Origin: Hyphomicrobiales bacterium
GTDB lineage: Bacteria; Pseudomonadota; Alphaproteobacteria; Rhizobiales; Rhizobiaceae
Direction of reading: 5' to 3'
DNA length: 64,000 nt
Assembly (NCBI GenBank): GCA_900469445.1
Contig: UBXM01000006.1
Location: 1-64,000 of the forward strand
A model generated the notes under the pieces. That model searched no databases, had not been told where the DNA came from, and saw only the letters and a list, made by a program, of their open reading frames with translations. Of the stretch, positions 52,854 through 61,653 are shown one piece after another. Both the position numbers and the translations under genes were made by a program. Numbering within the stretch: position 1 is the stretch's first letter; each line of letters opens with the position of its first letter.

Positions 52854-54587
52854 TCAGACCGAAGCCTTCGATTGCAGCATCTGCCAGGATTCATAGGCCG
52901 AAATCACGGTTTCCATCTGCGCCGTGTGGCCGGCGATGAAATCGTCGCCATAAATCGTTTCGTCCGGATATTCGGTGATCAAAGTCAGCGGCACGGTGTG
53001 GCGGTCATCGATCGACGACAGGCAGGGGAAACCGTTGATGATGCGGAAGCCCGTTTCTCCGGCATGGGTTTCGTAAAGCGCGATCTGGCGGTTGTTGTAG
53101 TCGAGAATGCCCGGAATGGCGCCGAGATGGCGGGTGACGTGGTCGAGCATCGCCTCCGCCTGATCCGTCCAGCCGGCGTGGTGGCGCATGACGAGGAAAA
53201 AGCCTTTTGGAAGCGTCCACATCGCGAAATTCCGCGGCACGTAACCGGAAAGCGGGCGCGTCCATTCATGCGACGGGTAGCCATGCAGGTTCACATGCAG
53301 TTTTGCGCCGCTGAGATCCTGCGCCGCAAAACGGATCGCCTTTTCGTTCAGGTGCTCGCCGGCATTTTCGCGGGTGCGGTATTCGAGGTCGTCACCCAGC
53401 GCGGCGTAACGGGCGGCGTGGTGCATGTGGCGCGGATTGTCGATGCGCAGGCGCTGATGCAGCGCATAACCATCGGGATTTTCCAGTGGCGAAATGGTGA
53501 AATGTGCACCCTCGCGTTTCTTGAGCGCGCGGGCCGCACGGATGGCGCCAACGATGCCGGTCGTCTCATTGGGATGCTGACCGCCGCTGATCATCACGGC
53601 GGCGTCGCTGCCCTTGATGTAGCGCGCGGACAGAACGCGGCCGGATCGAGCATTGGCGGAAAACTCTTCGCCGCCGATGTCGGCCAGCAGCTTTGCCATC
53701 TGCGCGGCTGCCGGCGGCTCAGTGGCGGTGTCGATGGCCTGTTCCTTGCCGTCGAGAAAACCGGTCGTCAGCGGACGGGTTTCGACACGAATGCCGATTT
53801 CGCCAGCGCTCTTTACGATCTCGGGCACGATCTGGCCGGGTTTTAAGCCACGATCACCCAGCGGGCGGCCGGATTTTTTCTGGAAAAATTCGAGCAGCGA
53901 GAAATAAAAGTCTTCGTGCAGCGCTTCGCGCAGGCTCACCACCTCGTCACCCACCGGCAGTTCCATATCCTCGGCCGGATGCGAAACGCGGATGTTCAGC
54001 TCTTCGAAATAGGGTTCGGTTGCACCCCAGTCATGACCGGCAATCGCATTGATGGCACCATGGAACAGGCGCTCGTAATCGGTTTCCAGACGCTTGCCAG
54101 TCGCGTCGCCTTCGGCACGGTACCAGCCGGTCGGCGAGACATTGGTTTCGCCGACGACGTCTTGATGCACGCGGTTCGGCACAAGCACTTTCAGCGTTTC
54201 GTTCTGGCCGTTGCGGGTCAGCATTACGTCATAAAAGAACGCGCCGTCTTCGCGGGCAACAAACTCGATCTTCGCGTCGCCAACGAGCGATGCCAGCGGG
54301 TATGCTTCCAGGCGAAAACGGTTGGCCGGGGCATTGGCATGCACCGGATAACGCACCTCGATGGCGGTAACGCCGGCAAGGTCGATCTCTTCGATGAAGG
54401 TGAAGAGTAGCGGCTTGTAAGCGCTGCGGATGCGGGCGGTGATGCCCTTTTCCTTTAGCGACTGTTCGGCGGCACGGCGGCTCTTCGTGTCGTCGAAAGT
54501 CCAGGCTTCGAATGACAGGCCGGGCTTGGCTCCCATGACCAGAGTTTCAAGAGTACGCTCAATGGAAGTCTCGAAGATCGTGGTCAT
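52854..54587 (-). CDS. M14-family zinc carboxypeptidase-like protein
   Basis: A 577-residue protein whose C-terminal part (about 305-560) is an M14 zinc peptidase: the ligand motif GGQHPNETTG (His and Glu, about 351), an SPLENPDGYALHQRLR stretch, the third ligand region HVNLHGYPSHEW (about 425) and a late TEYPDETIYG (catalytic Glu region, about 540). The N-terminal 300 residues are an uncommon extension without a recognised domain. No signal peptide. The ATG at 54587 was chosen since AAGG lies at good distance; 54596 is possible. It is the last gene of the transporter D operon and may trim imported peptides. Confidence 0.85.
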   Translation of the reverse strand: MTTIFETSIERTLETLVMGAKPGLSFEAWTFDDTKSRRAAEQSLKEKGITARIRSAYKPLLFTFIEEIDLAGVTAIEVRYPVHANAPANRFRLEAYPLASLVGDAKIEFVAREDGAFFYDVMLTRNGQNETLKVLVPNRVHQDVVGETNVSPTGWYRAEGDATGKRLETDYERLFHGAINAIAGHDWGATEPYFEELNIRVSHPAEDMELPVGDEVVSLREALHEDFYFSLLEFFQKKSGRPLGDRGLKPGQIVPEIVKSAGEIGIRVETRPLTTGFLDGKEQAIDTATEPPAAAQMAKLLADIGGEEFSANARSGRVLSARYIKGSDAAVMISGGQHPNETTGIVGAIRAARALKKREGAHFTISPLENPDGYALHQRLRIDNPRHMHHAARYAALGDDLEYRTRENAGEHLNEKAIRFAAQDLSGAKLHVNLHGYPSHEWTRPLSGYVPRNFAMWTLPKGFFLVMRHHAGWTDQAEAMLDHVTRHLGAIPGILDYNNRQIALYETHAGETGFRIINGFPCLSSIDDRHTVPLTLITEYPDETIYGDDFIAGHTAQMETVISAYESWQMLQSKASV

Positions 54588-54618
54588 GGGTGTCATGCCT
54601 TGCTGTGTATCGAAAAGT

Positions 54619-55467
54619 TTATCTGGAGGTGCGGCCGGTCGGGTCGAGGCTGTCGCGCAGCCAGTCGCCGAGCAGGTTGAGGCCGAGCACGGTCAACAGG
54701 ATGGCAAGGCCGGGGAATACGCTGACCCACCATGCGGTCTGCAGATAAGTGCGGCCATCGGCCAGCATGCCGCCCCAGCTCGGGATGGTCGGGTCGACAC
54801 CGAGGCCGAGGAAGGTCAGGCTGCTTTCAAGCAGGATATTGTTGGCGACGTTGAGCGTCATCAGCACGATTACCGGGCCGATCAGGTTCGGCAACAGGTG
54901 CTGGAAGATGATGCGCCAGTCCCTCACGCCGATGGCGCGGGCCGAAAGGATGAACTCGCGCTCGCGCAGCGTCAGAACGGAGCCGCGCACGAGGCGGGCA
55001 TATTGCACCCATTGCGACACGATCAGCAGGATGATCGTGTTGGTCAGGCTGCCGCCGACGATGGCGATGAAGGTGATGGCCAGCAGGATGAAGGGCATGG
55101 CGAGCTGCAGGTCGGCAAAACGCATGACCAGCATGTCCCAGAAGCCACGGTAATAGCCGGCGATCAGGCCCATCAACACGCCGAAGATCACGGCGCCGAT
55201 AACGGAGGTGAAGCCGACCAGAAGCGAAATCTTGCCGCCGGCAACAACGCGTGCCAACACGTCGCGGCCGAGCGGGTCGGTGCCGAACGGGAAAGACGGG
55301 TTGGTGAACGGCTTTGCCAGACGCGCCATCAGGTTGATCTTTTCAGCGCCGCCGGGAAACAGCAGGTCCGAAAACAGGACGGCGAGGCAGATGATGACGG
55401 TCAGCGAAATGCCGAGGATGAATTCGAGGCTCGCGAAGCGCGACAGGCGGGAGGTTTTGGTTGCCAT
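54619..55467 (-). CDS. Peptide/opine-type ABC transporter D, permease (DppC-like)
   Basis: A 282-residue DppC-class permease: FGTDPLGRDVLARVVAGGK around residue 67, about six membrane segments, and EAA loop REFILSARAIGVRDWRIIFQHLLPNLIGP (about 170-200). It lies six bases after the DppB gene and 31 bases before the M14 gene, same direction. The glycine-rich GVDPTIPSWGGMLADGR near the C-terminus is conserved in the class. Confidence 0.9.
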   Translation of the reverse strand: MATKTSRLSRFASLEFILGISLTVIICLAVLFSDLLFPGGAEKINLMARLAKPFTNPSFPFGTDPLGRDVLARVVAGGKISLLVGFTSVIGAVIFGVLMGLIAGYYRGFWDMLVMRFADLQLAMPFILLAITFIAIVGGSLTNTIILLIVSQWVQYARLVRGSVLTLREREFILSARAIGVRDWRIIFQHLLPNLIGPVIVLMTLNVANNILLESSLTFLGLGVDPTIPSWGGMLADGRTYLQTAWWVSVFPGLAILLTVLGLNLLGDWLRDSLDPTGRTSR

Positions 55468-55473
55468 TGTCGT

Positions 55474-56397
55474 TTACTCCGTGCGGATGCGGGGATCGAC
55501 GAGGCCATAGGCGATGTCGACCAGAAGGTTGATGCCGACGATCATCAGCGAAAGAACAGTGATGACGGCCTGAAGCACGGGGAAATCGCGTGCGCCAACG
55601 GCGTCGAAGGCAAGCGTGCCCATGCCCGGCCAGTTGAAGACGCGCTCGATGACAACGATACCGCCGAGCAGGCCGCCGAACTGCAGGCCGAAATAGGTGA
55701 TCAGCGGAATGGCGCAGTTGCGCAGCGCGTGCTTGTAGAGAACCTTGTTTTCGGAAAGCCCCTTGGCGCGGGCGACCATGATGTACTGCGACTGCAGGGT
55801 TTCCAGCATCGAGGTGCGCACGAGGCGGACATTCGTGGCCGTCAGGATGATGCCCATTGTAACGGCCGGCATGACATAACTTGCCCAGCCCGACATGCCG
55901 CTTGGCGGCAGCCAGCCGAGCGTGATGGCAAACAGCAGGACAAGCATGGTCGCCAGCCAGAAATTCGGGAAGGACAGGCCGATCAGCGAGAAGATGCGGA
56001 TCGCCTGGTCGGCGGCCTTGCCGCGCGAGGTCGCGGCCTTGATGCCCAGCGGGATCGACAGCGCGATCGACACGAACATCGAAATGAAGGCCAGAAGCAG
56101 TGTTGCCGGCAAGGCATGGCCGATCAGCAGCGAGACAGACGTGCCGCCGGAAAAGCTGCGGCCGAAATCGAGCGTGACCAGACCTTTGAGGAAGTTGAAA
56201 TATTGCACGAAGAACGGCTGGTCGGTTCCGAGCGCTGCACGAATGCGCGCAAGGTCGTCCTCCGTCATGCTGCCGCCGCCCTGAAACATCGTCACGGCGG
56301 GATCACCGGTCAGGCGAATGGCGAACGAGACGACGAGTGTGATGGCGATAACGACGAAGATCGCCTGTAGCAGTCGCTTGATGAGGAAACCGGCCAA
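55474..56397 (-). CDS. Peptide/opine-type ABC transporter D, permease (DppB-like)
   Basis: A 307-residue DppB-class permease: N-terminus AGFLIKRLLQAIFVVIAITLVVSF, TGDPAVTMFQGGGSMTEDDLARIRAAL (about 30-57), LDFGRSFSGGTSV and EAA loop SQYIMVARAKGLSENKVLYKHALRNCAIP (about 203-233). It follows the binding-protein gene across an 81-base gap with a strong hairpin and precedes the DppC gene by six bases. Confidence 0.9.
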   Translation of the reverse strand: MAGFLIKRLLQAIFVVIAITLVVSFAIRLTGDPAVTMFQGGGSMTEDDLARIRAALGTDQPFFVQYFNFLKGLVTLDFGRSFSGGTSVSLLIGHALPATLLLAFISMFVSIALSIPLGIKAATSRGKAADQAIRIFSLIGLSFPNFWLATMLVLLFAITLGWLPPSGMSGWASYVMPAVTMGIILTATNVRLVRTSMLETLQSQYIMVARAKGLSENKVLYKHALRNCAIPLITYFGLQFGGLLGGIVVIERVFNWPGMGTLAFDAVGARDFPVLQAVITVLSLMIVGINLLVDIAYGLVDPRIRTE

Positions 56398-56424
56398 GTT
56401 CTAGTTCCTAAAAGAGAAGTCCGG

Positions 56425-56450
56425 CCTCGCCCGCGGGGATGCGGGCGAGG
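56425..56450. terminator. Intercistronic hairpin after binding-protein gene D
   Basis: Perfect 10-bp stem CCTCGCCCGC (56425-56434) / GCGGGCGAGG (56441-56450), six-base loop, between the binding-protein and DppB genes; no T-run on the minus strand. Confidence 0.6.
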
Positions 56451-56478
56451 TGATTTTTCGGATGAAGTCGGTCGAGGA

Positions 56479-58014
56479 TCAGTCGATGGTGACTTCGTTC
56501 AGCTTCATGCGGTTGTCCGGAGGAGCGATGAAGCCCTTGACCCGCTTGTTGATGCCGAAGATGGCGTTGGTGTTGTAGAGCGGCAGTTCCAGCGCGCGTT
56601 CAGACGCATAGGCGCCGACTTCCTTGAGGATCTTTTCGCGCTCGGCACGGTCGGTCAGCGGACGCTGGGATTCCAGCAGCTTGTCCAGCTTTTCGTCCTT
56701 GTCGTAGGGGTTCCACTTTTCACCCGAGTGGTACATCGAATACGCCGTGTTGTCGTAATCGAAAGTCCAGCCGCCCCACTTCTGCTGGAACATCGCGCCG
56801 GTCTTGCCCTGCGGGATGATGTCGTTCAACAGAACGTTGGTCTCATAGGGCTTGATCGTTGCGGTGATGCCGACCATCGACAGATAGCTGGAAATGACCT
56901 GTGCCACTTCGTTCATCGTCGCGTCATTGCCGCGGATATCGATCTGAAGTGCTGCACCTGCCTTCACGCCGGCCTCGGCCAGCAGCTTCTTGGCACCTTC
57001 CGGATCGTAGGGGATCGCCTTCAGGTCCGGATCGAAACCGAAGGAAAGTGCGCTCTGGAAGCTGGTGATCTCGGATGCCTGGCCGGCAAGGATCGACTGC
57101 ACAATCGTGGCGCGGTCAACGGCCATGATGATCGCCTTGCGCACCTTCGGATCGGCGGTGATGCCGTCGCGGGTGTTGAAGCGCAGCGCGTCGACGGTCG
57201 GGCCGGGAACGGACAGGATTTCGAGCTTGCTGTCACCCTGGATGACCGGGATCATGCCGATCGGAATGGTCGGCGGGATGACGAGATCGACGCGGCCGGC
57301 CTGCAGTTCGGCAACGGCGGTCGCCGGCTCAGCGATGAAGCGGAACTCCAGTTCCGACAGTTTTGGCGCACCACCCCAGTAATCGGCGTTGGCCTCCAGC
57401 TTGATGTTGACCTTCGGCTGGTAGGACACGAACTTGAACGCGCCGGTGCCGATCGGGTTGAGGTTGAAATTGTCCTCACCCTTTTCCTGGATGTATTTCG
57501 GCGGAACGATCATGCCGCCGTAACCGGCGAGCTTGGTCAGAAGAACCGGATCCGGCGCCTTCAGCTTCAGGTCGACCGTGTAATCGTCGATAACGTCGAC
57601 ACTTTCGATGGCGATATAGTTGGAACGCTGCGGGCCCTTGGCACCCTGTTCGCCGAGAAGGCGCTCGAAGGTGAATTTTACGGCTGCGGCGTTGAAGTCT
57701 TCGCCGTTGTGGAATTTGACGCCCTGGCGCAGCTTGAAGCGGATGCGCTTGCCTTCGTCCAGCTCTTCCCAGCTTTCGGCAAGGCCTGGCACGAGCTTCA
57801 GGTCGGGGCCGCGATAGGTCAGGCCGTCAAAGATGTTGGTGGCAACGGCTGCCCACTGAACGAGGAACGTGTCGATCGGATCCCAGCTGCCCGGGTCCTG
57901 CGGCGACGAGATGGTCATCTTGCCGGCGGCGAAGGCCGGGGCGGCGGAAAGGGCAGTGCCTGCGAGAGCGAAGGCTACGAAAGCCGACGCCAGTCCCCTT
58001 TTGAACGTTGTCAT
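56479..58014 (-). CDS. Family-5 solute-binding protein, transporter D
   Basis: A 511-residue SBP_bac_5 protein with a Sec signal peptide (MTTFKRGLASAFVAFALAG...FAAG). Mature motifs: SSPQDPGSWDPIDTFLVQWA, LAESWEELDEGKRIRFKLRQGVKFHNGEDFNA (about 80-110) and DPKVRKAIIMAVDRATIVQSILAGQA (about 285). It lies 58 bases after the ATPase gene in the same direction, so in this cluster the ATPase precedes the binding protein, unlike A-C. Given the oxoprolinase-type enzymes upstream, a peptide with pyroglutamyl or lactam groups is a plausible ligand, not proven. Confidence 0.9.
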   Translation of the reverse strand: MTTFKRGLASAFVAFALAGTALSAAPAFAAGKMTISSPQDPGSWDPIDTFLVQWAAVATNIFDGLTYRGPDLKLVPGLAESWEELDEGKRIRFKLRQGVKFHNGEDFNAAAVKFTFERLLGEQGAKGPQRSNYIAIESVDVIDDYTVDLKLKAPDPVLLTKLAGYGGMIVPPKYIQEKGEDNFNLNPIGTGAFKFVSYQPKVNIKLEANADYWGGAPKLSELEFRFIAEPATAVAELQAGRVDLVIPPTIPIGMIPVIQGDSKLEILSVPGPTVDALRFNTRDGITADPKVRKAIIMAVDRATIVQSILAGQASEITSFQSALSFGFDPDLKAIPYDPEGAKKLLAEAGVKAGAALQIDIRGNDATMNEVAQVISSYLSMVGITATIKPYETNVLLNDIIPQGKTGAMFQQKWGGWTFDYDNTAYSMYHSGEKWNPYDKDEKLDKLLESQRPLTDRAEREKILKEVGAYASERALELPLYNTNAIFGINKRVKGFIAPPDNRMKLNEVTID

Positions 58015-58072
58015 TTACCTGTTCCTCTTCAGATGCTTTGCGATTGTTTCGCGGTTTATGATCCGTGTTGCT

Positions 58073-59890
58073 TCAGGCGCTTTTGGCGATGAAATGGCCC
58101 GGATTGATTTCCTCATGGGAAAGGGTGGCCGGTTCGTCGCCGACGCGACGGACGGGATTGGGAATTTCGCCCTCGATCAGCGCCGTGTTGCGCGGTGCCG
58201 TCGGATCGGCAACCGGAACGGCGGAGAGAAGGCGGCGGGTATAATCATGGCTCGGGTTTTCGAACACCTGTTGGCGCGAGCCCATTTCCATGATCTGGCC
58301 GAGATAAAGCACCGCGACGCGGTGGCTCATTTTTTCGACCACCGCCATGTCATGGCTGATGAACAGATAGGCGAGGCCACGTTCGGCCTGCAGGTCCATG
58401 AACAGGTTGATGATCTGCGCCTGAATGGAGACGTCGAGTGCAGACAGCGCCTCATCGGCGATGATCAGTTTTGGGTCGGAAGCGAGTGCGCGGGCGATAC
58501 ACACGCGCTGGCGCTGGCCGCCGGAAAATTCGTGCGGGTAACGCGAGGCAACGGAAGACGGCAGACCGACGCGCTCCAGCAGTTCATCGACGCGACGTTT
58601 GACCGCCTTGCTGTCGTTGATCAGGCCGTGGGTGTGGATTGGTTCGGCGATAGAGAAGCCGACCGTCTTGCGCGGATCGAGCGAAGCAAAGGGGTCCTGG
58701 AAGATATACTGGACTTCCTGACGCATGCGAAAACGCTCGGCCGACGACATGGACGAATAGGTGCGGCCGTTGAAGGCGATCTCGCCGCCCATGGAGGACT
58801 GCAGCTGCTGGATGGTGCGGCCGATCGTGGACTTGCCGGAACCGGACTCGCCCACCAGCGCCAGCGTTTCACCCGGATGGATGTCGAAACTGACATTCTG
58901 CACGGCGCTGAGGCGATGTGTGGTCTTGCCGAACACGGTCTTTCTGATGTCGAAGCGGACCAGCAGGTCCTTCACCGACAGAAGCGGCTTTTCGTCGTAT
59001 TTCGCGGTGTCCTGCACACGCTCTTCGCCGACCACCGTCGGTTCGCCATCCTGAAGAACGGTCAGCGGCATGCGCTTCGGGAACTCTTCGCCGGCCATGC
59101 TGCCGAGTTTCGGCACGGCAGAGAGAAGCGTGCGGGTATAGGGATGCTGCGGGTTGGCAAAAATCTCGTTGACCGGGCCCTCCTCAACCTTCTTGCCCTT
59201 CCACATGACGACGACATGGTCGGCCATTTCGGCAACCACGCCCATGTCATGGGTGATGAACACCATGCCCATGCCGAGCGTCTTCTGCAGGTCGCGCATG
59301 ATGTTGAGGATCTGCGCCTGAATGGTGACGTCGAGTGCCGTGGTCGGCTCGTCGGCGATCAAAAGCTTCGGGCGGCAGGCAAGCGCCATGGCGATCATCA
59401 CGCGCTGACGCATGCCGCCGGAAAGCTGGTGCGGGAAGCGGTGCAGAAGCTGGCCGGAATCCGGCAGGCGCACCATGTCGAGCAGGCGCTGGGCTTCCGC
59501 CATGGCCGCGGACTTGCCGAGCTTTTCGTGCAGCATCAGCACTTCGCAGATCTGGTCGCCGATGGTGAAGACCGGATTGAGCGAGGTCATCGGCTCCTGG
59601 AAGATCATGGCGATCTCCTTGCCACGGATCGACCGCATCTCTTTCTGGGATGCCTTCAGCAGGTCCTTGTCGTTGAACAGGATGCGGCCGGTCGCGTATT
59701 TCGCGCCCATCATGTCGGCAAGCCGCATGGTCGACAGCGATGTGACGGATTTGCCAGAGCCGGATTCACCGACGACGGCAACCGTCTTGCCGGCCTCGAC
59801 CGTAAACGACAGATCATCGACGACGCGGCTGGAACCGAATTCGACGCTGAGATTTTCGACCGACAGAAGCGGTTTGTTGGTTGCGCTCAT
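58073..59890 (-). CDS. Peptide/opine-type ABC transporter D, fused ATPases (DppD-DppF)
   Basis: A 605-residue double ABC ATPase. Domain 1: Walker [10 protein letters not shown] (about 39), signature LSGGMRQR, Walker [13 protein letters not shown]; domain 2 (from about 305): Walker [10 protein letters not shown] (about 352), signature FSGGQRQR, Walker B LIIADEALSALD. The start overlaps the stop of the biotin carboxylase gene by four bases (ATGA), directly tying the transporter and the carboxylase/oxoprolinase genes into one operon. It is followed by the binding-protein gene. Confidence 0.92.
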   Translation of the reverse strand: MSATNKPLLSVENLSVEFGSSRVVDDLSFTVEAGKTVAVVGESGSGKSVTSLSTMRLADMMGAKYATGRILFNDKDLLKASQKEMRSIRGKEIAMIFQEPMTSLNPVFTIGDQICEVLMLHEKLGKSAAMAEAQRLLDMVRLPDSGQLLHRFPHQLSGGMRQRVMIAMALACRPKLLIADEPTTALDVTIQAQILNIMRDLQKTLGMGMVFITHDMGVVAEMADHVVVMWKGKKVEEGPVNEIFANPQHPYTRTLLSAVPKLGSMAGEEFPKRMPLTVLQDGEPTVVGEERVQDTAKYDEKPLLSVKDLLVRFDIRKTVFGKTTHRLSAVQNVSFDIHPGETLALVGESGSGKSTIGRTIQQLQSSMGGEIAFNGRTYSSMSSAERFRMRQEVQYIFQDPFASLDPRKTVGFSIAEPIHTHGLINDSKAVKRRVDELLERVGLPSSVASRYPHEFSGGQRQRVCIARALASDPKLIIADEALSALDVSIQAQIINLFMDLQAERGLAYLFISHDMAVVEKMSHRVAVLYLGQIMEMGSRQQVFENPSHDYTRRLLSAVPVADPTAPRNTALIEGEIPNPVRRVGDEPATLSHEEINPGHFIAKSA

Positions 59891-61653
59891 GTCCGTGTCT
59901 CCGGCTTGGTCTGTTCGGTCGTTGAGTTTTTGTCGCTGGCGATGCGGGCGATGATGGCGCCGGCGGTCTGGGAGGAACCGGCTTCGGCGAGGATGCTGAT
60001 GGTGCCGGAAACCGGTGCGGTAACCGCCGTTTCCATCTTCATCACGTCCATCATTGCCAGAACTTCACCTTTTTCGACAAGTGCGCCATCGGAAACATTC
60101 CAGTGAACGAGAAGGCCGGGCACGGGTGCGGTGACCGCTCCGGCATCGTTATCTTCGCTTTTCGTGTCACTGCTCGAGGCCGATGAAAGCGGGCCAAGCA
60201 GGCGCAAAAAGGCATCTGGGATGCCGATTTCCACACGCTTGCCGTCGATTTCGACATGGCCGCGCAGAAGACCGGCGCTCACTGCCGGGGCAGGGCGGCT
60301 GGCAGCCTCAAGCGTTTCGGCAAAATCGGTTTCGATCCAGCGCGTGTGAACGCGGAAATCCTTGGCGAAATCGTCATGTGCGATGACGGCGCGATGGAAG
60401 GGCAGCACGGACGGCACACCTTCGATGGCAAATTCATCCAGCGCGCGGCGGGCGCGGGCAATCGCCTGTTCGCGGGTGGCGCCCCAGACGATCAGCTTGG
60501 CTGACAAAGAGTCGAACATCGGCGGAATGGTCGAGCCGGTGACGACGCCCGAATCCAGGCGCACACCGGGGCCGGAAGGCGCAGCGAATTTGGAAATATC
60601 GCCGGCGGAGGGCAAAAAGCCACGGCCGGGGTCTTCCATGTTGATGCGGAACTCGATGGCATGCCCGCGCGGTTCCGGCATTTCCGTCATGCTGACGGCC
60701 AAACCTTCGGCGATGCGGAACTGTTCGATGACGAGATCGAGACCGGTCGTCTCCTCCGTCACCGGGTGTTCCACCTGCAGGCGGGTGTTGACCTCAAGGA
60801 AGGAAATCACACCATCGGCGCTGAGCAAAAATTCCACCGTGCCGGCACCGGTGTATCCGGCTTCCGCGCAGATATCGCGCGCGGCGGAGTGAATCTTTAC
60901 GCGCTGTTCATCGGAGAGGAAAGGCGCAGGTGCTTCCTCGACAAGTTTCTGGTTGCGACGCTGCAACGAGCAATCGCGGGTCCCCACCACCAGAACATTG
61001 CCGAGACGGTCCGCCAGCACCTGCGCCTCGATATGCCGCGGGCGGTCGAGAAACTGCTCGACATAACATTCGCCGCGACCAAAGGCGGCCACCGCTTCAC
61101 GCGTGGCCGATGAAAACAGTTCTTCGACTTCGCCGAACTCGCGCGCGATCTTCAAGCCGCGTCCGCCACCGCCATGCGCTGCCTTGATGGCGATCGGCAG
61201 GCCGAATTTTTTCGCGAAAGCCAGTGCTTCCGCAGGCGAGGAAATCGCACCATCGGAACCGGCAACCAGGGGCGCGCCAACCTTCTGGGCAATGGCGCGG
61301 GCCTTCAGCTTGTCGCCGAGTGCCTCGATGACATCAGGATCGGGACCGATCCAGATGAGGCCGGCATCGATGACGGCCTGCGCAAACTCGCTGCGTTCCG
61401 ACAGAAAACCGTAGCCCGGATGTACTGCATCGGCACCAGAGCGTTTGGCAATAGCGATCAGCTTGTCGATATCGAGATAGCTGTCCTTGGCTGTCACGCC
61501 GTTCAGCGCATAAGCCTCGTCGGCAAGCGTCACAAACAGCGCGTCGGCGTCAGCATCGGCGTAAACGGCGACCGAGGTCAGACCGTAATCCTTGCAGGCC
61601 CGGATGATCCGCACCGCGATCTCGCCGCGGTTTGCTATCAGAACCTTCTTCAT
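59887..61653 (-). CDS. Biotin carboxylase with fused biotin carboxyl carrier domain
   Basis: A 588-residue protein. Residues 1-445 are a full biotin carboxylase: KVLIANRGEIAVRIIRACK, PGYGFLSERSEFA, the ATP-grasp glycine loop AAHGGGGRGLKIAR (about 162), CSLQRRNQKLVEEAP and FLEVNTRLQVEHPVTE (about 285). Residues about 515-580 are a biotinyl domain with MDVMKMETAV, the central lysine being the biotin site. The middle part (450-510) is short, without the BT domain of acyl-CoA carboxylases. It lacks its own carboxyltransferase; the next upstream gene (PxpBC-like, homologous to the carboxyltransferase domains of urea carboxylase) is the likely partner. ATG 61653 was chosen because AGGAAA lies seven bases upstream. 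Confidence 0.9.
   Translation of the reverse strand: MKKVLIANRGEIAVRIIRACKDYGLTSVAVYADADADALFVTLADEAYALNGVTAKDSYLDIDKLIAIAKRSGADAVHPGYGFLSERSEFAQAVIDAGLIWIGPDPDVIEALGDKLKARAIAQKVGAPLVAGSDGAISSPAEALAFAKKFGLPIAIKAAHGGGGRGLKIAREFGEVEELFSSATREAVAAFGRGECYVEQFLDRPRHIEAQVLADRLGNVLVVGTRDCSLQRRNQKLVEEAPAPFLSDEQRVKIHSAARDICAEAGYTGAGTVEFLLSADGVISFLEVNTRLQVEHPVTEETTGLDLVIEQFRIAEGLAVSMTEMPEPRGHAIEFRINMEDPGRGFLPSAGDISKFAAPSGPGVRLDSGVVTGSTIPPMFDSLSAKLIVWGATREQAIARARRALDEFAIEGVPSVLPFHRAVIAHDDFAKDFRVHTRWIETDFAETLEAASRPAPAVSAGLLRGHVEIDGKRVEIGIPDAFLRLLGPLSSASSSDTKSEDNDAGAVTAPVPGLLVHWNVSDGALVEKGEVLAMMDVMKMETAVTAPVSGTISILAEAGSSQTAGAIIARIASDKNSTTEQTKPETRT

Noticed and set aside
54430-56370. Long forward frame of about 646 codons
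   Set aside because: Antisense to the M14, DppC and DppB genes of transporter D; composition is charged and repetitive with no recognisable domain.
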